Of a stretch of 33,942 nt of DNA, positions 21,615 to 29,545 are shown piece after piece. Origin of the DNA: Limiplasma sp964504385 (GTDB lineage: Bacteria; Bacillota; Clostridia; Christensenellales; Aristaeellaceae); contig CAZDEF010000024.1 in the NCBI GenBank assembly GCA_964504385.1, positions 1 through 33,942 on the forward strand. Reading direction: 5' to 3'. Within the stretch, counting starts at the first letter, position 1. Every line of letters begins with the position of its first letter. Position numbers and translations under genes: made by a program. The notes below the pieces were generated by a model. The model made no database searches. It saw only the letters and a program-made list of their open reading frames with translations, and was not told the DNA's origin.

Positions 21615-22961
21615 TTAGTTGCGCAGCGAATGCAGCGGCGCAGGAATGCGTCCGCCGCGTTCAATGAACGCATCGTTGCAATAGCCGTTCACTTCCATAA
21701 TGGGCGCATAACCAAACAGGCCGCCAAAATTCACCGTATCGCCTGCCTTCTTGCCGGGGGCAGGAATGACGCGCACGGCGGTGGTTTTGTTGTTGACCAT
21801 GCCGATGGCGGCTTCATCTGCAATGATGCCAGCGATGGTATTGGCGCTGGTATCGCCGGGAATGGCGATCATGTCCAGTCCGACAGAGCACACGCAGGTC
21901 ATGGCCTCCATTTTTTCAATGCGCAGGCAGTTAGCGGCAGCCGCTTCGATCATGCCGATATCCTCGCTCACGGGGATGAACGCGCCGCTCAGGCCGCCCA
22001 CATGGCTTGAAGCCATCACGCCGCCCTTTTTCACCATATCATTGAGCATGGCAAGGGCCGCCGTTGTACCGGGCGCGCCGGCCATTTCCAGTCCCATCTC
22101 GCTCAGAATATAAGCCACGCTGTCGCCTCGCGCCGGTGTGGGCGCCAGCGACAGATCCACGATGCCAAACGGCACGCCCAGCCGCTTCGCGGCCTCCTGC
22201 GCCACCAATTCGCCCACGCGGGTGATCTTGAATGCGGTCCGCTTGATGGTTTCAGCCACCACGTCAAAGGTCTGGCCGCGCACTTCTCTGAGCGCACGCT
22301 CCACCACGCCGGGGCCGCTCACGCCTACATTGACCACCACTTCCGGCTCGCCAACGCCATGGAACGCACCCGCCATAAAGGGATTATCCTCCACAGCGTT
22401 GCAGAACACCACGATCTTGGCGCAGCCGAAGCCGTCCGTATCAGCGGTCAGCTCCGCCGTTTTCTTGATGACATGCCCCATCTTGCGAACCGCATCCATG
22501 TTGATGCCGCTCCGGGTGGAGCCCACATTCACGCTTCCGCACAGGCGTTTCGTCTTGGCAAACACCTCAGGCATGGCTTCCAGCAGGATCTCTTCCGAGC
22601 GGGTGGAGCCCTTATGCATCAGCGCGCCAAAGCCGCCGATGAAGTTCACGCCCACCTCAGCCGCCGCCTTGTCCAAGGCCACAGCGATGGGCATGGGGTC
22701 GCTGCCGGAGATCATACTGACCGGCGTAACGCTGATGCGCTTGTTCACGATCGGCACGCCCAGCTCGCTTTCCAGCTGGCAGCCCACCTTCACAAGGTCG
22801 CGGGCTTTGGTGGTTACCTTGGCATAGACAGCCTCTGCGGTTTCACGGTCGGTGTTCTTTTTGCAGTCGAGCAGGCTGATGCCCATGGTGATGGTGCGGA
22901 TATCAAAATGCTGCTCGTGGATCATCTGCATGGTTTGCAGGATCTCGTTGATCTCAATCAT
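21615..22961 (-). CDS. UPF0210 (PFL/DUF711) family protein
   Basis: A 448-residue cytosolic protein of the DUF711 family. It shows family segments such as RTITMGISLLDC near the start, KRISVTPVSMI, NFIGGFGALMHKG, NVGSTRSGINMDA, DLSLAPTPARGDSVA and IPVSEDIGMIEAA. Structures of relatives resemble a glycyl-radical-like barrel, but no reaction is agreed. Length is normal. It begins 11 bases after the ACT-domain gene, and this gene pair is conserved across Bacillota and archaea, which suggests that the ACT protein regulates or senses a ligand for it. Identification of the family is firm; the function is not known. Confidence 0.93.
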   Translation of the reverse strand: MIEINEILQTMQMIHEQHFDIRTITMGISLLDCKKNTDRETAEAVYAKVTTKARDLVKVGCQLESELGVPIVNKRISVTPVSMISGSDPMPIAVALDKAAAEVGVNFIGGFGALMHKGSTRSEEILLEAMPEVFAKTKRLCGSVNVGSTRSGINMDAVRKMGHVIKKTAELTADTDGFGCAKIVVFCNAVEDNPFMAGAFHGVGEPEVVVNVGVSGPGVVERALREVRGQTFDVVAETIKRTAFKITRVGELVAQEAAKRLGVPFGIVDLSLAPTPARGDSVAYILSEMGLEMAGAPGTTAALAMLNDMVKKGGVMASSHVGGLSGAFIPVSEDIGMIEAAAANCLRIEKMEAMTCVCSVGLDMIAIPGDTSANTIAGIIADEAAIGMVNNKTTAVRVIPAPGKKAGDTVNFGGLFGYAPIMEVNGYCNDAFIERGGRIPAPLHSLRN

Positions 22962-22972
22962 GTCGCTTCACC

Positions 22973-23245
22973 TCAAATGCGGTGCATGGCGTCGAAAATG
23001 TCGGAGCGCTGAATGTTGATCACCTCGCCCAGTTCTTCGCCCACGCAGTTCAGCTTCTGCGCCACGCTGTCAAAGGCGGCGGTCGCAGCCGTCATATCCA
23101 CGATCATAAGCATGGTAAAATAGCCGTCCAAAATGGTCTGGGAGATCTCCAGCACATTAATGTTCATTTCAAAAAGCGCAGTGCTTACCTTGGCGATGAT
23201 ACCCGGCCTGTCCTTACCCGTAACAGAAACGAGAGCCTTCTGCAT
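22973..23245 (-). CDS. ACT-domain protein (UPF0237)
   Basis: A 90-residue protein that is essentially one ACT domain, starting KALVSVTGKDRPGIIAKVS, with the glycine of the ligand-binding turn present. A second, degenerate half extends to the end. UPF0237 proteins are small stand-alone ACT modules related to the glycine-cleavage regulator GcvR and presumably bind an amino acid. AGGAGG lies eight bases before the ATG. It is first in a two-gene operon with UPF0210 and has its own promoter. The ligand is unknown. Confidence 0.92.
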   Translation of the reverse strand: MQKALVSVTGKDRPGIIAKVSTALFEMNINVLEISQTILDGYFTMLMIVDMTAATAAFDSVAQKLNCVGEELGEVINIQRSDIFDAMHRI

Positions 23246-23279
23246 TGCTGCATCCTCCTGTAGAAAGAAATCACATTAT

Positions 23280-23309
23280 ATCATAACCCGGAGAAGGGTT
23301 TTCTGTCAA
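23280..23309 (-). promoter_or_regulatory. Sigma-A promoter of the ACT/UPF0210 operon
   Basis: Minus strand: a perfect TTGACA (23304-23309), 18 bases, then TATGAT (23280-23285). The spacer holds a short inverted repeat AACCC-N6-GGGTT. An overlapping TATAAT at 23275-23280 is too far from this -35 to pair with it. Confidence 0.7.
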
Positions 23310-23316
23310 GGTCGGC

Positions 23317-23344
23317 TTGCATTTTTTCGTCAAATGTGTATGAT
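23317..23344 (+). promoter_or_regulatory. Promoter of the pyridoxal kinase gene
   Basis: TTGCAT (23317-23322), 16 bases, then TATGAT (23339-23344), with TG two bases before the -10. The start would be near 23351, only about 20 bases before the coding start. It is divergent from the ACT/UPF0210 promoter, with about 10 bases between their -35 elements. Confidence 0.55.
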
Positions 23345-23371
23345 GGAAAGGATCAACGGAAAGGCGGCGGC

Positions 23372-24223
23372 ATGATGCAGAAACGCGCAATTGCAATTCA
23401 CGATATTTCCTGTGTGGGACGCTGCTCCCTCACGGTGGCGCTGCCCATCCTGTCCGCCGCAGGGCTGAATACGGCCATTGTGCCCACAGCACTGCTGAGC
23501 ACGCACACGGGCGAGTTTACCGGCTACACGCATCTGGATCTCAGCAGTCAGCTTTCGCCCATCGCCCATCATCTGGCCACGCTCGGTCTGCATTACGATG
23601 CTTTCTATTCCGGTTATCTGGCCAGCGGAGCACAGGTGGACGAGGTGCTGCGCATGATCGATCTGCTGTGCGATGCGCAAACGCACATTTTTGTGGATCC
23701 GGCCTTTGGCGACCATGGGCGCATGTACAGTCTGATGGACGCCGCCATGCCCGGACAGATGCGCCGGTTGTGCAGCCGAGCCCGCACCATCGTGCCCAAC
23801 CTGACCGAAGCGGCCTTTCTGCTGGGAGAGGCCTATCCCGGCGAGGAAGCCGACGAAGACTGCATCAGCCGCTTCTGCCGCAGACTGCTGGCGCTCGGCC
23901 CGGAAAACGTGGTCATTACCGATGTACACTTTCATCCCGGCGAAACCGGCATCGCTATTCTCAGCCGCGGCATGGCGCAGCCGCTTTACCTGTTCCGCCA
24001 CCGTTTCCCGCAGGTGTTTCACGGCACGGGCGATGTATTCGCTTCCTTCCTGCTGGCCGCACTGATGAACGGGCAGCCGCTCACGCAGGCTGCCGAAACC
24101 GCGCTGGACCTGATCCAGCTGTCTATCCGCGAAACCTTGGCTGACGGCGAACCGCTGCGCTACGGCGTGCAGTTTGAAAAAGCCCTGCCGGAAATGTGGC
24201 GCAGGCTGTGCCAAACGAATTGA
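23372..24223 (+). CDS. Pyridoxal/pyridoxamine kinase
   Basis: A 283-residue ribokinase-fold enzyme that phosphorylates vitamin B6 vitamers with ATP in the cytosol. The N-terminus AIHDISCVGRCSLTVALPIL and the following PTALLSTHTG are typical of the PdxK/PdxY group. The C-terminal anion-hole motif HGTGDVFAS carries the catalytic aspartate. A hydroxymethylpyrimidine kinase (ThiD) is less likely given the DISCVGRCSL start. Two adjacent ATGs (23372, 23375) follow GGAAAGG; an ATG at 23336 lies upstream of the predicted transcription start and is rejected. The gene is monocistronic, ending at a shared terminator. Confidence 0.88.
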   Translation: MMQKRAIAIHDISCVGRCSLTVALPILSAAGLNTAIVPTALLSTHTGEFTGYTHLDLSSQLSPIAHHLATLGLHYDAFYSGYLASGAQVDEVLRMIDLLCDAQTHIFVDPAFGDHGRMYSLMDAAMPGQMRRLCSRARTIVPNLTEAAFLLGEAYPGEEADEDCISRFCRRLLALGPENVVITDVHFHPGETGIAILSRGMAQPLYLFRHRFPQVFHGTGDVFASFLLAALMNGQPLTQAAETALDLIQLSIRETLADGEPLRYGVQFEKALPEMWRRLCQTN

Positions 24224-24232
24224 GTATTGTGA

Positions 24233-24270
24233 AAAGCCCTGCTGCAGCTTTGCAACTGCGGCAGGGCTTT
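24233..24270. terminator. Bidirectional terminator between pyridoxal kinase and flavoprotein genes
   Basis: Arms 24233-24247 and 24256-24270 (AAAGCCCTGC.../...GCAGGGCTTT) form a 15-pair stem with one wobble. T-rich tracts follow on both strands. It serves two convergent genes. Confidence 0.8.
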
Positions 24271-24287
24271 GTTGAACCAGTGAAAAC

Positions 24288-26078
24288 TTACTTGGACAGC
24301 GCAGCGGATTCGCCGGCAATACGGCCGAACACGACGGTATCGGTCAGAGCGTTGCCGCCCAGACGGTTGGTGCCGTGGATGCCGCCGGTCACTTCGCCAG
24401 CAGCGTACAGGCCGGAGATGACCTCGCCGTTCTCGTTGTACACGCGGCAGGAGGTATCAATTCGGCAGCCGCCCATGGTGTGGTGCACAGTGGGCACGCG
24501 AGCGCCAGCATAGAAGGGGCCGTTGTCGATGGGAGCGCCGAACAGGGTGCGGCCAAACTGGTCCGCCTGACCCGCCAGATCGCCGCCTTCGCAGTAGCGG
24601 TTGTACTCAGCAACGGTGGCCACCAGGTTCTCGGCGGGCACGCCCATCAGCGCAGCCAGTTCCTCGAGGGTGTCGGCCTTCACAGCGCGGCCGGCAGCCA
24701 CCAGCTGGTTGGCAGTCTCGCCGAAGTTGTTCACTTCGTCGCCGGTGGGATAGGTATCGGAGTCCATCACGATCCACATGTAAGCGTCTTCCTGAGCGAA
24801 CAAATCGCGGGTCATGTCATCGCGACGGCCGCCTTCATCGCCGTAGCGCAGGCCGGACTTGTTGACAAAGATACGGGAGTCAACGCCATGCTCGATGTTG
24901 CCGGACAGGGAACCGGTCTGGGGATCGCCCAGAGGCAGCAGCTGAATGTTGCCCATCTGGATGAAGTCCACGCCCAGCTTCTGCATCATCTTCACGCCGT
25001 CGCCGGTAGCGCCTTCGTGGTTGGTGGACTTCACGCTCGCATCCAGGGTGCCCCAGATGGCGTCGTAAGCCTGACGCAGTTCTACGTTCTTGGAGAAGCC
25101 GCCGGTAGCCATCACAACGCTCTTGGCGTTGATGGTGATGGTGTTGCCGGTTTCGCCCGTGCAGACGATGCCGCAGGCAGCGCCGTTCTCGTCCACCAGG
25201 ATCTCATCGGCCTTGGTGTTGAGCATCAGGGTCATGGTATCGGTGTGGGCATCAATGTACTTGGTGTAGGTGTCAAAGAAACCAGTGCCGGCAGCCATGG
25301 CAGGCTTCCATGCGCGGGGCCACAGGCCGCCGGAAACGGTGAACACCGCTTCCTCGCCCAACCATTCCATGCCCAGTTCCTTGGTCCACTGGATGGCATC
25401 CCAAGCATTGGAGACCAGCGTCATGACCAGTTCAGGATCGCCCTGATAGTCGCCGCCGGACAGGGTCTGGGTGTAGTGCCAGTACACAGAGTCGTTCTGC
25501 TTGATGGCAAACTCGCTGCGGTCGTCCACAGCGTTCACAGCGCCGCCAGCCAGAATGGTGTTGCCGCCAACCTTGGGCATCTTTTCCACAACGATGACGT
25601 TCGCGCCGTTCTGCTGGGCAGAGATGGCAGCGGCCAGACCGGCGCCGCCAGCGCCCACGACGACCACGTCGGTGGTATACTCTTCATCGTCAGCCTTTTC
25701 AACGACAACTTCCTTCTTTTCCATCAGGGCAGTGGTATCCACGCCGCCGTTTTCCAGCGCGGTCTTCACAGCGTTCATGATGGCTTCGGAGGTCATGGTC
25801 GCGCCGCTGACAGCATCCACGTTGATGGAGTTCAGTTCCACCATCTGCTGGGGGATCTGCTCGCAGGGCAGCTCGCAGATACCGGCGGTGTCCTTGCACT
25901 CATCCACGGTCACAGCCGCGATGGAGCCGTCTTCCGCTAGCGTGACGGTCACGGTCACGGAATCCACGCCGCCGATCTGAGAATCAGCAGTACCGGTATA
26001 GCTGGTGGTTTCAGCCATCACCGGCACGGCGCACAGCACCATGGCCAGCGCCAAGAGCAGGGAGAGAAGCTTCTTCAT
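24288..26078 (-). CDS. Secreted FMN/FAD fumarate-reductase-like flavoprotein
   Basis: A 596-residue exported reductase. Residues 1-22 are a signal peptide ending VMAE. An FMN-binding domain (about 25-112) carries SGATMT at 91-96; Thr94 is the site where ApbE-type enzymes attach FMN covalently. A flexible Lys/Glu linker follows. The FAD_binding_2 domain begins VVVVGAGGAGLAAA (glycine loop at 142-147) and ends with YAAGEVTGGIHGTNRLGG. Substrate-site residues seen in fumarate, urocanate and methacrylate reductases (HHTMGGCRID) are present. It probably reduces an unsaturated organic acid outside the membrane; the true acceptor is unknown. AAGGAG precedes the ATG. No quinone, ApbE or heme partner is in the window. 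Confidence 0.9.
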   Translation of the reverse strand: MKKLLSLLLALAMVLCAVPVMAETTSYTGTADSQIGGVDSVTVTVTLAEDGSIAAVTVDECKDTAGICELPCEQIPQQMVELNSINVDAVSGATMTSEAIMNAVKTALENGGVDTTALMEKKEVVVEKADDEEYTTDVVVVGAGGAGLAAAISAQQNGANVIVVEKMPKVGGNTILAGGAVNAVDDRSEFAIKQNDSVYWHYTQTLSGGDYQGDPELVMTLVSNAWDAIQWTKELGMEWLGEEAVFTVSGGLWPRAWKPAMAAGTGFFDTYTKYIDAHTDTMTLMLNTKADEILVDENGAACGIVCTGETGNTITINAKSVVMATGGFSKNVELRQAYDAIWGTLDASVKSTNHEGATGDGVKMMQKLGVDFIQMGNIQLLPLGDPQTGSLSGNIEHGVDSRIFVNKSGLRYGDEGGRRDDMTRDLFAQEDAYMWIVMDSDTYPTGDEVNNFGETANQLVAAGRAVKADTLEELAALMGVPAENLVATVAEYNRYCEGGDLAGQADQFGRTLFGAPIDNGPFYAGARVPTVHHTMGGCRIDTSCRVYNENGEVISGLYAAGEVTGGIHGTNRLGGNALTDTVVFGRIAGESAALSK

Positions 26079-26137
26079 GGTTCATTTCTCCTTGTTGAAT
26101 GATATTTTGATTGACAGAAATGCATCAATCATAGAGT

Positions 26138-26166
26138 AGTATACCAGTTGTTGGCTGTGCCGTCAA
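26138..26166 (-). promoter_or_regulatory. Strong promoter of the flavoprotein gene
   Basis: Minus strand: TTGACG (26161-26166), 17 bases, then TGGTATACT with TATACT at 26138-26143, an extended -10. It lies 60 bases before the flavoprotein ATG and 22 bases after the epimerase stop, so the two genes can be expressed independently. Confidence 0.7.
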
Positions 26167-26183
26167 GAGACAACACAGCCAAC
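26150..26183. promoter_or_regulatory. Ten-base inverted repeat over the flavoprotein promoter
   Basis: Perfect arms GTTGGCTGTG (26150-26159) and CACAGCCAAC (26174-26183), 14 bases apart, flank the -35 hexamer. One arm lies in the promoter spacer. No T-run follows on the minus strand, so it fits an operator as well as a terminator for the upstream epimerase gene. Confidence 0.5.
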
Positions 26184-26187
26184 CTGT

Positions 26188-27279
26188 TCAATCCAGATAT
26201 GTCATTTTTTCAACGCCCTTGATGCCCAAGCCGGGCTCGTCAGAAACAGTAATGAGCCGCTCCTCAAACACCGCGCCGCCCAAAACGGGATCCTCGCTGC
26301 ACAGCACAGGGCCGTCCAGATCGATCTTGGTAATGATCTGCTTGCCGCAGGCCAGATGCACGGCTGCGTTGACGCTGATTTTCGCCTCCAGCATGCAGCC
26401 GATCATGCACTCCACGCCGTACACCTCGGCGGCGGAAGCGATCTTCAGCGCATTGTACAGTCCGCCGCATTTCATCAGCTTGATGTTCACCAGATCGGCA
26501 GCCCCCATCTGCATGATGGTCAGCGCATCTTCCGGGCTGAACACGCTTTCATCCGCCAGCACCGGCACATGGGAACGCTCAGTCACATATTTGAGGCCCT
26601 CGAAGTCGCGCGCCTTGACCGGCTGCTCCACGAACTCGATATCCAGCCCCTTTTCCTGCATCTGGTTCAGGATGCGCACTGCCTGCTTGGGGCTCCAGCC
26701 CTGATTGGCATCAATGCGGATGCAGCAGTCCGGGCCGACCGCCTTACGCACGGCTGCCAATCGGGCCACGTCCAACGCGGGATTCGCTCCCACCTTCACC
26801 TTGAGCGTATCGTAGCCGCGCTGCACGGCGTTGATGGCGTCGCGCGCCATTTCTTCAGGATCGTTCACGCTGATGGTGATATCAGTCACGATCTGCTTGC
26901 GGCAGCCGCCCATCAGCTTGTATACTGGAATGCGGTACAGCTGTCCGTAGAGATCCCACAGCGCCATATCCACGGCGGCCTTGGCGCTGGTGTTGTGCAC
27001 CATGCACTTCTGCACAGCCTGCATCAGCGTTTCAAAATCGTCCACATCGCGGTCCACGATGGTCTTGATAAGATGATCGCGCAGCGCGCCGATGATGGCG
27101 CCGGTGGTGTCGCCGGTGATCGCACCAGTGGGCGGCGCTTCGCCGTAGCCAACATTGCCGGTATCGGTATGAATCTCCACCACCACGTCCTGCACGCTGT
27201 CCACTGAACGCAGCGCTGTTTTGAACGGCACGCGCAGCGGCACGGAAAGGATTCCCAGCCTGACCTCTGTAATTTTCAT
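26188..27279 (-). CDS. Dipeptide epimerase (L-Ala-D/L-Glu epimerase-like)
   Basis: A 363-residue enolase-superfamily enzyme of the muconate-lactonizing subgroup. The expected residues are all present: the KxK pair Lys160/Lys162 in TLKVKVG, metal ligands Asp190 (DANQGW), Glu218 (EQP) and Asp243 (ADES), and the second catalytic Lys267 in IKLMKCGG. This pattern and length match L-Ala-D/L-Glu epimerases (YkfB/YcjG), which help recycle murein peptides by converting L-Ala-D-Glu to L-Ala-L-Glu. Specificity in this group varies, so the dipeptide is inferred. AAGGAG lies 11 bases before the ATG. It has its own strong promoter and is divergent from ktrB. Confidence 0.87.
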   Translation of the reverse strand: MKITEVRLGILSVPLRVPFKTALRSVDSVQDVVVEIHTDTGNVGYGEAPPTGAITGDTTGAIIGALRDHLIKTIVDRDVDDFETLMQAVQKCMVHNTSAKAAVDMALWDLYGQLYRIPVYKLMGGCRKQIVTDITISVNDPEEMARDAINAVQRGYDTLKVKVGANPALDVARLAAVRKAVGPDCCIRIDANQGWSPKQAVRILNQMQEKGLDIEFVEQPVKARDFEGLKYVTERSHVPVLADESVFSPEDALTIMQMGAADLVNIKLMKCGGLYNALKIASAAEVYGVECMIGCMLEAKISVNAAVHLACGKQIITKIDLDGPVLCSEDPVLGGAVFEERLITVSDEPGLGIKGVEKMTYLD

Positions 27280-27321
27280 AACATGAAAAACTCCTTTCGC
27301 AGTCTGCCTGTACTGTTCCCT

Positions 27322-27350
27322 ATCATACGAACTTGCCCTGCTTTTGTCAA
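27322..27350 (-). promoter_or_regulatory. Sigma-A promoter of the dipeptide epimerase gene
   Basis: Minus strand: perfect TTGACA (27345-27350), 17 bases, then TATGAT (27322-27327). It leaves a leader of roughly 35 bases before the epimerase ATG. Confidence 0.8.
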
Positions 27351-27394
27351 TTGCCTTTCGTCATTTGGCGACGGCTTCTTTGCTGCATCTTGAC

Positions 27395-27423
27395 TGTACT
27401 TTGCGCCACAAAGCGATTATAAT
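27395..27423 (+). promoter_or_regulatory. Candidate promoter of ktrB-ktrA
   Basis: A perfect TATAAT lies at 27418-27423, 39 bases before the GTG start of ktrB. The TTGACT at 27390 is 22 bases away, too far; at 17-base spacing only a weak TGTACT (27395-27400) is found. An inverted repeat CTTTG-N5-CAAAG sits between the boxes and could bind a regulator. The leader is too short for a c-di-AMP riboswitch. Confidence 0.45.
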
Positions 27424-27461
27424 GGAAAAACAAAACTGTTGACTGCAAAAGGAGGGTTTGT

Positions 27462-28835
27462 GTGCAAAAAGCCAAAACTGCTTCGTTTTTCCGCCATCCC
27501 GTCAAGCCGGAACGCGTGCTGGCGCTGGGATTTCTGGCGGTGATCCTGACAGGCGGCCTGCTGCTGGCGCTGCCGGTCGCGGGCGCGGACGGTCGTTCCA
27601 TTGACCTGATGGGCGGCATGTTCACCGCCACCTCCGCCGTGTGCGTCACCGGTTTGACCATCATCGACGCTGGACTGGACCTTTCCCTGTTCGGGCAGGT
27701 GATCCTGCTGCTGCTCATTCAGGTAGGCGGGCTGGGCTTCATGGCGTTTGCCACGCTCATCATGGTGGCGCTTGGGCGGCGCGTATCGCTGCGCGGTCGG
27801 GTGCTGCTGCGGGATTCCATGAATCAGACTTCTCTTTCCGGTATGGTGCGTTTGTCGCTGCGCTTCTTTTTGATGGCAATGGTCATCGAGGCCCTCGGCG
27901 CGCTGCTGCTGCTGCCGCGTCTCGCTGCGCTCTACGGTTTCAAGCGCGGAGTGTGGTACAGTGTTTTCACAGCCGTCAGCGCCTTTTGCAATGCTGGTTT
28001 CGATCTGTTCGGCAGCGGAAACAGCATCACCCATCTGTGCCGCGAGCCGTGGGTCCTGCTTGTGCTGAGCGGAGTGGTCGTGCTGGGCGGGCTCGGTTTT
28101 TCGGTCATTGCTGAAACGCTGCACAGCCGTTTGCGCTTTCGCACGCTCACGCTGCACGCCAAGCTGGTGCTGACCATGACCGCCGTGCTGCTCGTTTCCG
28201 GCACAGTGCTCACCCTGCTCCTGGAGCGTTCCAATCCCGGCACGCTCGGCACGGAAATGAGCTTTTTCGAGCAGCTGGTCAATTCGCTCTTTCAGGCGGT
28301 CACGCTGCGCACAGCGGGCTTTGCCGGCATCAATCAGGCACAGCTGACCGATACGAGCAAGCTGCTGGGCTGCCTGTACATGTTCATCGGCGCTTCGCCC
28401 GCCTCCACCGGCGGCGGTGTAAAAACCACCACAGCCGCCGTGCTGATGCTGCTGGTGTGGTCAGTGGTGCGCGGAAGAGAACGCATCTCCGCCTTCGGCC
28501 GCGAGCTGGCGGAGGATACCGCGCGGCGCTGCCTCACCATCGTTTTCATTGGCTTTTCGTTTGTCATGATCAGCAGCTGCGTCATCAGCGTGATGGAAAA
28601 CGGTCGCTTCGCCATGATCGATATCCTGTACGAAACCGTGTCGGCCTTCAGCACCACCGGCGTTTCTTCGCTCGGCACGTCCAAGCTGAAGGTGCCCTCG
28701 CAGGTGCTGCTGATGCTGATGATGTACCTTGGCCGCGTGGGGCCGCTCACGCTGGCGTTCGCCCTCATCAGCCGTGCGGAAAGCGGCCATGTGAACCGTA
28801 TGCATTACCCGGAAGAAAAGATCATGATCGGATAA
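27462..28835 (+). CDS. ktrB: Potassium uptake channel subunit KtrB (TrkH family)
   Basis: The ion-translocating membrane subunit of a Ktr system, 457 residues. Four pore-loop repeats are visible with the selectivity glycines: TSAVCVTGLTI, VSAFCNAGFDL, VTLRTAGFAGI and VSAFSTTGVSS. Each lies between pairs of hydrophobic spans. The basic segment after the third repeat (ASPASTGGGVKTTT) is the usual gating-loop region. It is TrkH/KtrB-like rather than KdpA. Translation starts at a GTG with AAAGGAGGG just upstream. The ktrA gene follows 13 bases after the stop, so the pair forms one operon. Uptake is probably Na+-dependent, as in known Ktr systems. Confidence 0.95.
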   Translation: MQKAKTASFFRHPVKPERVLALGFLAVILTGGLLLALPVAGADGRSIDLMGGMFTATSAVCVTGLTIIDAGLDLSLFGQVILLLLIQVGGLGFMAFATLIMVALGRRVSLRGRVLLRDSMNQTSLSGMVRLSLRFFLMAMVIEALGALLLLPRLAALYGFKRGVWYSVFTAVSAFCNAGFDLFGSGNSITHLCREPWVLLVLSGVVVLGGLGFSVIAETLHSRLRFRTLTLHAKLVLTMTAVLLVSGTVLTLLLERSNPGTLGTEMSFFEQLVNSLFQAVTLRTAGFAGINQAQLTDTSKLLGCLYMFIGASPASTGGGVKTTTAAVLMLLVWSVVRGRERISAFGRELAEDTARRCLTIVFIGFSFVMISSCVISVMENGRFAMIDILYETVSAFSTTGVSSLGTSKLKVPSQVLLMLMMYLGRVGPLTLAFALISRAESGHVNRMHYPEEKIMIG

Positions 28836-28848
28836 GGAGGTTTGCGCA

Positions 28849-29499
28849 ATGAAAGTCAAACAATATCTGGTGCTTGGGCTGGGCCGTTTCGGCACGAGCC
28901 TTGCCAAGACCCTGTGCGAGCTTGGTCAGGAGGTGCTGGCCGTGGACAGCGATGCGGAGCTGGTAAACAGCGTGGCGCCCTATGTGACGCAGGCCCTGCA
29001 GCTGGATGCGACCAATGAAGAGGCCCTCGCATCGCTGGGTGTGAGCAACTTTGATGCAGCCATCGTCAGCATCGGCCAGAGCATGCGGGACAGTATTCTG
29101 GTGTGTGTGCTGCTCAAGGAGCTGGGCGCGTCCTGTCTCATCGCCAAAGCCAACGATGATCTGCACGCCAAGGTGCTGCGCAAGATCGGCGCGGATCGCG
29201 TCGTTTTCCCGGAGCGCGATATGGGCGCGCGCCTGGCCCGCAGCATTCTCACCCCCAATGTGCTGGATTTGATGAACCTGAGCGACGACTACCAGATTAT
29301 CGAGATCCGCGTTCCCTCCAAATGGGTGGGCAATTCCATCATCGGTCTGAACGTGCGCCGCCGCTATGGCCTGAACATTCTGGCCATCCACCGTCAGGAG
29401 CGTTTCCTCGTGTCACCAGCGCCGGATATGCTGTTCGCTGCCGACGACACGCTGCTGGTGATGGGCAAGACGGAAGATATCAAGCGGCTGGAGGCATGA
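28849..29499 (+). CDS. ktrA: Potassium uptake regulator KtrA (RCK domain)
   Basis: The 216-residue cytoplasmic gating ring subunit of KtrAB. The N-terminal RCK_N Rossmann fold has GLGRFG at residues 10-15, an acidic residue after the second strand (AVDSDAE), and an NAD/ATP site. The C-terminal RCK_C domain (about 140-216), with SKWVGNSIIGLNVRRRYG, is where c-di-AMP binds in relatives. AAGGAGG lies eight bases before the ATG, one of the best ribosome sites in the window. Together with KtrB it controls potassium entry under osmotic stress. An alpha/beta hydrolase gene starts 46 bases later and may be on the same transcript. Confidence 0.95.
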   Translation: MKVKQYLVLGLGRFGTSLAKTLCELGQEVLAVDSDAELVNSVAPYVTQALQLDATNEEALASLGVSNFDAAIVSIGQSMRDSILVCVLLKELGASCLIAKANDDLHAKVLRKIGADRVVFPERDMGARLARSILTPNVLDLMNLSDDYQIIEIRVPSKWVGNSIIGLNVRRRYGLNILAIHRQERFLVSPAPDMLFAADDTLLVMGKTEDIKRLEA

Positions 29500-29545
29500 C
29501 CCTGCCAGCCCTCGCATAAACTTGCTGCCGAAGGAGGCTGTCTGC

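Noticed and set aside
24375..25940. Plus-strand open frame of 521 codons opposite the flavoprotein gene
   Set aside because: Antisense shadow of a strongly codon-biased gene; no ribosome site or motif.
27424..27461. c-di-AMP (ydaO) riboswitch before ktrB
   Set aside because: The leader between the -10 and the GTG start is under 40 bases, far too short for that riboswitch.
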